A stretch of 62,458 nucleotides of DNA from Clostridiales bacterium (GTDB taxonomy: Bacteria; Bacillota; Clostridia; Oscillospirales; Oscillospiraceae), in contig SFEX01000028.1 of NCBI GenBank assembly GCA_004557075.1, forward strand, positions 1 through 62,458. The letters are read 5' to 3'. The position numbers were made by a program, and so were the translations under genes. Shown piece by piece: positions 58,668-62,458 of the stretch. Positions within the stretch are counted from its first letter, which is position 1. The number at the start of each line of letters is the position of its first letter. The notes under the pieces were generated by a model. That model was not told where the DNA came from, ran no database searches, and saw only the letters and a program-made list of their open reading frames with translations.

Positions 58668-58696
58668 ATAATACGTCTCTCCGCGCGATTTGTCAA
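58668..58696 (-). promoter_or_regulatory. Promoter of the cysK leader
   Basis: Minus strand TTGACA (58691-58696), 17-bp spacer, TATTAT (58668-58673), about 48 bp upstream of the leader peptide start. Confidence 0.8.
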
Positions 58697-58817
58697 TAGC
58701 TTTGTTCAAATTGACGCAAAAGTTATCAAAAATTAAAAATTTACTTTTAATTTACCAAATTTTCTGATAATTTATGTATAATTATCAATATACCAGCATC
58801 TCGGAAAGGAGCGCAAT

Positions 58818-59690
58818 ATGAAAGGTATTTTAAAAGAGCATATCCTGCCCGCCTTCATGATACTCATAGGCGCGGCATGTGCCGCATTCTCGCTTGAATG
58901 CTTTCTCATCCCCAACACCATACTCGACGGCGGCGTTACCGGCATCAGTATGATGATAAACTACGTCAGCGGTGTCCCTCTGAGCATACTTATCATCGTC
59001 ATCAACATACCGTTTTTCATCGTCGGCTACAGGGCGCTGGGAAAGCGCTTTCTGTTTAACGGGATCCTGTCCATGGCCGCGTTTGCGATATTCCTTGATC
59101 TGTTCGGCCCCGTACCGTCGGTGACCGATTCCGAGCTGCTTGCCGTCGTGTTCGGCGGAGTTTTGCTGGGCGTCGGCGTGGGTACGGTGCTGCGGCAGGG
59201 CGGCTGCCTTGACGGCACCGAGATCGCCGCGATGCTGCTGTCCAAAAAATCCAGCGTCTCAACGGGTCAGATCATATTTGCGATAAATATCGTCATCTAT
59301 GTCACCGCAGGCATACTTTTCGGCTGGGACAGAGCCATGCTGTCTCTTCTGACCTACTTCATCACCTTCAAGCTCATTGACATCGTCGAGGAAGGCATGG
59401 AGCAGGCCAAGGCCGCAATGATAATAACAGAGCACGCGGACGAGCTTGCCGCCGAGATATATCAGCGGCTCGGCCGCACCTGCACCTTCATCTCCGCCGA
59501 GGGTCTTGTCAGCGGCAGCCGCAAAACTGTGCTCTACTGCGTTATCACCCGTGTTGAGGTCAGGGAGCTTAAACGTATCATCAGCAATGCCGACGTCAGC
59601 GCTTTCGTTACGATCTCCGAGGTCTCGGAGATCATAGGAAATCACATAAAGAAAATAGATGCTATTGACGAAGCGGCGGATGTGGAATAA
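58818..59690 (+). CDS. YitT-family membrane protein (DUF2179)
   Basis: 290 residues. Five or six helices in the N-terminal 200 residues (YitT membrane domain: FLIPNTILDGGVTGISMMI, GVLLGVGVGTVLRQGGCLDGTEI), then the soluble DUF2179 domain (TFISAEGLVSGSRKTVLYCV, and FVTISEVSEIIG). Function of the family is unknown. GAAAGGAG 7 bases before the ATG. The dCMP deaminase gene follows after 24 bp. Confidence 0.88.
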   Translation: MKGILKEHILPAFMILIGAACAAFSLECFLIPNTILDGGVTGISMMINYVSGVPLSILIIVINIPFFIVGYRALGKRFLFNGILSMAAFAIFLDLFGPVPSVTDSELLAVVFGGVLLGVGVGTVLRQGGCLDGTEIAAMLLSKKSSVSTGQIIFAINIVIYVTAGILFGWDRAMLSLLTYFITFKLIDIVEEGMEQAKAAMIITEHADELAAEIYQRLGRTCTFISAEGLVSGSRKTVLYCVITRVEVRELKRIISNADVSAFVTISEVSEIIGNHIKKIDAIDEAADVE

Positions 59691-59714
59691 AATTAAGCCC
59701 ATGGGGGGAAAGAT

Positions 59715-60191
59715 ATGGATAACCGCACAAGTAAGGAAAATTACTATCTTGATATTGCCGACGCCGTTCTTCAGCGCTCGACCTGCCTGAGGCGGATGTA
59801 CGGCGCTATAATCGTCCGCAATGACGAGATCATTTCAACCGGCTACAACGGCGCGCCGAGGGGCAGAATAAACTGTACCGACGCCGGGCGCTGCGCGAGG
59901 GAGGAGCAGAAAATTCCCTCCGGAGAGCGCTACGAGCTGTGCCGCAGCGTTCACGCGGAGGCAAACGCGATCATTTCCGCGTCAAGGCGGGATATGCTCG
60001 GCGCAACGCTTTACTTAGTCGGGCGCGACGCGCTCACCCGCGAGCTGCTCCCGGATGCGACAAGCTGCTCCATGTGCCGCAGGCTTATCATAAACGCCGG
60101 CATAGAGAAGGTAATTATCCGCGCCGGCAAGGGCGAGTTCAAAACGGTTGAAGTTGAGGACTGGGTCAAAAACGACGACTCTATATTCTGA
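59715..60191 (+). CDS. Deoxycytidylate deaminase family (ComEB-like)
   Basis: 158 residues. Zinc deaminase with HAEANAI (His and catalytic Glu) and SCSMCRR (two zinc Cys), plus GYNGAPRG, the family's nucleotide-binding part. dCMP deaminase supplies dUMP for dTMP synthesis; ComEB in competence operons has the same fold. No competence gene is nearby, so dCMP deamination is more likely. GGGG lies before the ATG. Confidence 0.9.
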   Translation: MDNRTSKENYYLDIADAVLQRSTCLRRMYGAIIVRNDEIISTGYNGAPRGRINCTDAGRCAREEQKIPSGERYELCRSVHAEANAIISASRRDMLGATLYLVGRDALTRELLPDATSCSMCRRLIINAGIEKVIIRAGKGEFKTVEVEDWVKNDDSIF

Positions 60192-60516
60192 GCGCTCCTC
60201 GCCGGAGGGGCAATTCGCCCGCCGGCTGGCGGGAAGCAATTCGCGTTAAAATTGGCGGTAATTGTTATTGCGTCAGCCCGGTTATAGACGATGGCAATAA
60301 GCGAAAAATGGAGGCAATCAAATGATTGCCTCCGAAATTTTTATATGCATTAATTAAACGCGCGAGTGCAAAAACGATAACAGGAATGTTACCGGTCGGG
60401 ATACAGCAAAAAACGATTCCTTGAAGCCTTAACGCGGATCGCTCTGCGGCAGCCGCCGCCCGGTCGGGCACCGGCAGAAGCGACTGCTTAAAGCTTAAAC
60501 GCGAATTGACCCTGCG
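60192..60516. repeat. Intergenic mosaic of dispersed repeats
   Basis: No gene. Shares modules with 10009-10440: GCTCCTCGCCGGAGGGGC (60195-60212) is identical in both, and the G+C-rich module at 60432-60463 is close to 10263-10293; CCGGTCGGG recurs several times. A perfect 11-bp dyad (GGAGGCAATCA/TGATTGCCTCC, 60310-60333), followed by a T run, may be the deaminase terminator. Confidence 0.7.
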
Positions 60517-61761
60517 TCAGCAGAAATCAAGGACGCGGAGCATGCGGATGAGCGTGAGACGGTTGCGGATAGCGGCGGAGATCGTGAGCATCTCTTCGCC
60601 AAGCTCCGGCTTCACGCCGATGTGCTCAGGCAGATACTTGCAGCCGCATGCGCTGTAAAGCGCCTCCATCTCCTCGGCCGAGGGTATCTCGGCTATCAGA
60701 GCCTTTATCTCGTCCCAGTGATCGACTATGTTCTGCGGATCAAAGGTTCCCAAAACGTCCTCGGCGTTTTCCTTGATGATACCCGGTGCGAGCCTGTCGC
60801 CGAATTTTTCTCTAATCCATGCCTCGCTCAGCGGCTCGAACGCCTTCGCCTTCGGCGTCGGCAGTGCCGCCAGCTCGTGGTACTTCTTTATGCAAGCAAA
60901 AGTACCTACTCCGACGCATTCGCCGTGGATGCCCTCGGCGCCCTCAAAGCGCGGCGGCTGCATCTCAACAAGGTGCGCCATCAGGTGCTCTGCTCCCGAC
61001 GCCGCTCTCGAATGGTTCAGAAGCTGCATCGTAAGACCGCTCTTCATCTGCGCCATCGTCATCGCCTCATGGTCTGCAACGCCGGTTTTCGCATATTTGT
61101 CCGCGGCCTCGCGCATGATATCCAGCGCCTCCTGCGCAAGATCGGCCACCATCGGACAGTAGTATTCGCCGCTCACTATCTTAGCTATCTTCCAGTCGGT
61201 CAGCGATATGTACTTTGACAGAATGTCGTTTATGCCGCTGGCGACCAAGCGCGCGGGAGCGCCCTTTATTATGTCAAGATCCGCCACAACCAGAACCGGT
61301 GCGCACATAGCGGTGGACTTCTTCTGCCCCTTGATGATAGCTGAGCAGATATTCGCCGTGAAGCCGTCGGATGACGCAAGCGTCGGCACCGCCACAAACG
61401 GGATGCCTAACTTATAGGCGGGATAACGTCCGAAGTCCATTATCGTGCCCGCACCGTAAGCCACGATGACCTCCGGATTATCGAGCTTTGCCATCATGTC
61501 CTCGATGATGACGTCCTCGGCGCGCAGGCCGTTTGCCTCGAGCACTATCTCCTGGTCGGCGGCAACGTGCTTGCCCTCTGTGAGCTTATATATCACGCTG
61601 TCGTACACAACGGTGCGCTTTTTGCCCGCAAGACCCACATCCGCCATATACTGCTCAAAATTCGCTATTGCGTTGTACTCGACAACGACCTTTTTCGTCT
61701 CAAGCTCGTGGTCGCGGCCGCATTCGCATTTGCCCACATACTTTTCGCAATCCATTATCAT
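60517..61761 (-). CDS. sn-glycerol-1-phosphate dehydrogenase (AraM/EgsA type)
   Basis: 414 residues. NAD(P)H-dependent reduction of dihydroxyacetone phosphate to sn-glycerol-1-phosphate, with Zn or Ni. Seen: VAYGAGTIMDFGRYPA (nucleotide-binding Gly cluster), VPTLASSDGFTA, HSRAASGAEHLMAH (metal His) and IHGECVGVGTF (second metal His). Bacterial homologues such as AraM serve in minor lipid or polymer synthesis. A Cys pair near the start (CEKYVGKCECG) is unusual. GGGAGG 8 bases before the ATG at 61761. Confidence 0.88.
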   Translation of the reverse strand: MIMDCEKYVGKCECGRDHELETKKVVVEYNAIANFEQYMADVGLAGKKRTVVYDSVIYKLTEGKHVAADQEIVLEANGLRAEDVIIEDMMAKLDNPEVIVAYGAGTIMDFGRYPAYKLGIPFVAVPTLASSDGFTANICSAIIKGQKKSTAMCAPVLVVADLDIIKGAPARLVASGINDILSKYISLTDWKIAKIVSGEYYCPMVADLAQEALDIMREAADKYAKTGVADHEAMTMAQMKSGLTMQLLNHSRAASGAEHLMAHLVEMQPPRFEGAEGIHGECVGVGTFACIKKYHELAALPTPKAKAFEPLSEAWIREKFGDRLAPGIIKENAEDVLGTFDPQNIVDHWDEIKALIAEIPSAEEMEALYSACGCKYLPEHIGVKPELGEEMLTISAAIRNRLTLIRMLRVLDFC

Positions 61762-61784
61762 AGAAATCAGCCTCCCTGTTAATA

Positions 61785-62279
61785 TCAGACGGTATCAAGG
61801 CGTCCGTAGCCGTCGAAGGCGTAGAGCTGCTTTACGCTGTCGTCACCGCTGACGGATACGATGTCGCCGACATACATTGTGTGGTCGCCCACGGGGAAAG
61901 AATCGGTCAGGCGGCATTCAAATATGACCCTGCTGCCGGGGATGACAGCGCCGGAAATATTGCTTGCCGGAACGGTCTCGATCCCAAACTGCTCGCATTT
62001 ATCGCAGGTGCGGCCCGAGATCTGTCCGCACTTGAGTCCGGCCTCTTTGAGCTCCTCCCCTACTATGTTCAGGGCAAACTCGCCGGTTTTGCGTATCAGC
62101 TCGCCGCTGTACCCCTTATTGCTGAGGCATACGCCCAGCTTCGGCGGGTGATTTGTAAGATAAGTCCACCATGAAATCGCCATCAGGTTGACCTTTCCCT
62201 CGCTGTCACGAGTGGACAAAAGTCCGAATGGCGACGGGCTTGTGAGTCGCTGAGCCTGACCAACAGTGATCTCCTTCAT
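61785..62279 (-). CDS. Flavin reductase family protein
   Basis: 164 residues with the FMN-binding split-barrel fold of the flavoredoxin/HpaC type: PFGLLSTRDSEGKVNLMAISW (FMN phosphate site), NHPPKLGVCLSN, TGEFALNIVGEEL and HTMYVGDIV. Two Cys in RTCDKCEQFG are not part of the standard fold. ATG at 62279 with AGGAG 6 bases upstream. Reduces or carries FMN; partner unknown. Confidence 0.83.
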   Translation of the reverse strand: MKEITVGQAQRLTSPSPFGLLSTRDSEGKVNLMAISWWTYLTNHPPKLGVCLSNKGYSGELIRKTGEFALNIVGEELKEAGLKCGQISGRTCDKCEQFGIETVPASNISGAVIPGSRVIFECRLTDSFPVGDHTMYVGDIVSVSGDDSVKQLYAFDGYGRLDTV

Positions 62280-62303
62280 GTTCTCTCTCCTTTTTCCTGT
62301 CAA

Positions 62304-62458
62304 TTATTTCTTTGCCATATAGTTTGCAACGGCTTCAAGGTTCTCGTAGAAGCTGCCGTTGGGGATGAAGTTCTTGTCAAACAGCGCAGAGCCCATAGTG
62401 AAGGTCCAGGGTCCGATGTCAAACATCGTGTCGATCCTCTCGTAGCTGCTGATGGAGC
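62304..62458 (-). CDS. C-terminus of an unidentified protein (partial)
   Basis: About 50 codons entering from the right edge and ending at a TAA at 62304. It reads SISSYERIDTMFDIGPWTFT, then MGSALFDKNFIPNGSF and a closing helix. The text resembles the last strand and helix of a TIM-barrel enzyme, but I do not recognise the family. It lies 24 bp upstream of the flavin reductase on the same strand. Confidence 0.6.
   Translation of the reverse strand, partial: SISSYERIDTMFDIGPWTFTMGSALFDKNFIPNGSFYENLEAVANYMAKK

Overview
The window looks like a chromosomal stretch of an anaerobic, spore-forming member of the Clostridia, probably Oscillospiraceae-like. The evidence is a complete six-gene Rnf operon, a SleB germination hydrolase, a BMP-type nucleoside ABC transporter, AGGAGG-type ribosome binding sites, many TTGACA-N17-TATAAT promoters and short symmetrical A/T-flanked terminators. 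Host genes have fairly high G+C; one segment of about 24 kb is compositionally mixed and is clearly foreign.

Layout. 1-374: two tandem promoters and a leader pointing left, probably for an rRNA operon just outside the window. 375-2472: FAH-family protein, zinc-ribbon membrane protein, SleB. 2585-7497: rnfCDGEAB, whose rnfC start is disrupted by a deletion and frame change. 7774-10008: GH2 glycosidase, then a 45-codon ORF divergent from an XRE regulator. 10395-17881: nucleoside salvage and uptake (tdk, udk, deoD, BMP lipoprotein, ATPase, two permeases). 17941-23723: recJ-relA-dtd-MBL hydrolase-membrane protein, overlapping genes. 23858: tRNA-Leu. 24148-25598: small XRE regulators with membrane proteins.

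25621-49872 is a composite mobile element inserted in the loop of a host terminator: two 18-bp arms that are exact reverse complements lie 24 kb apart, each next to an AA dinucleotide. The outer element (AT-rich) carries TnpV, a lysozyme-resistance-like module (MBOAT acyltransferase, SGNH esterase, ECF sigma factor, RsiV-like anti-sigma), MobC, a relaxase with a lost C-terminus, and at the far end a large serine recombinase without its catalytic domain. Its middle is replaced by remnants of a Tn1549-like conjugative element (MobC, relaxase, truncated replisome organizer, sigma-like protein, truncated Maff2, truncated VirD4), which carry a cell-surface operon: TetR regulator, mini-lipoprotein, ECF sigma factor, small membrane proteins, PrsW protease, amide hydrolase, sortase-anchored repeat protein and class B sortase.

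49894-62458 returns to host genes: a pseudokinase/C-type-lectin membrane protein, thiN, mnmG, mnmA, guaB, cysE, cysK, a YitT protein, dCMP deaminase, glycerol-1-phosphate dehydrogenase, a flavin reductase and a partial gene. The most interesting regulatory feature is a Cys-rich leader peptide followed by an intrinsic terminator upstream of cysK-cysE, with a possible competing antiterminator: apparently a cysteine-sensing attenuator. A 278-bp hairpin-bounded element sits between cysK and cysE.
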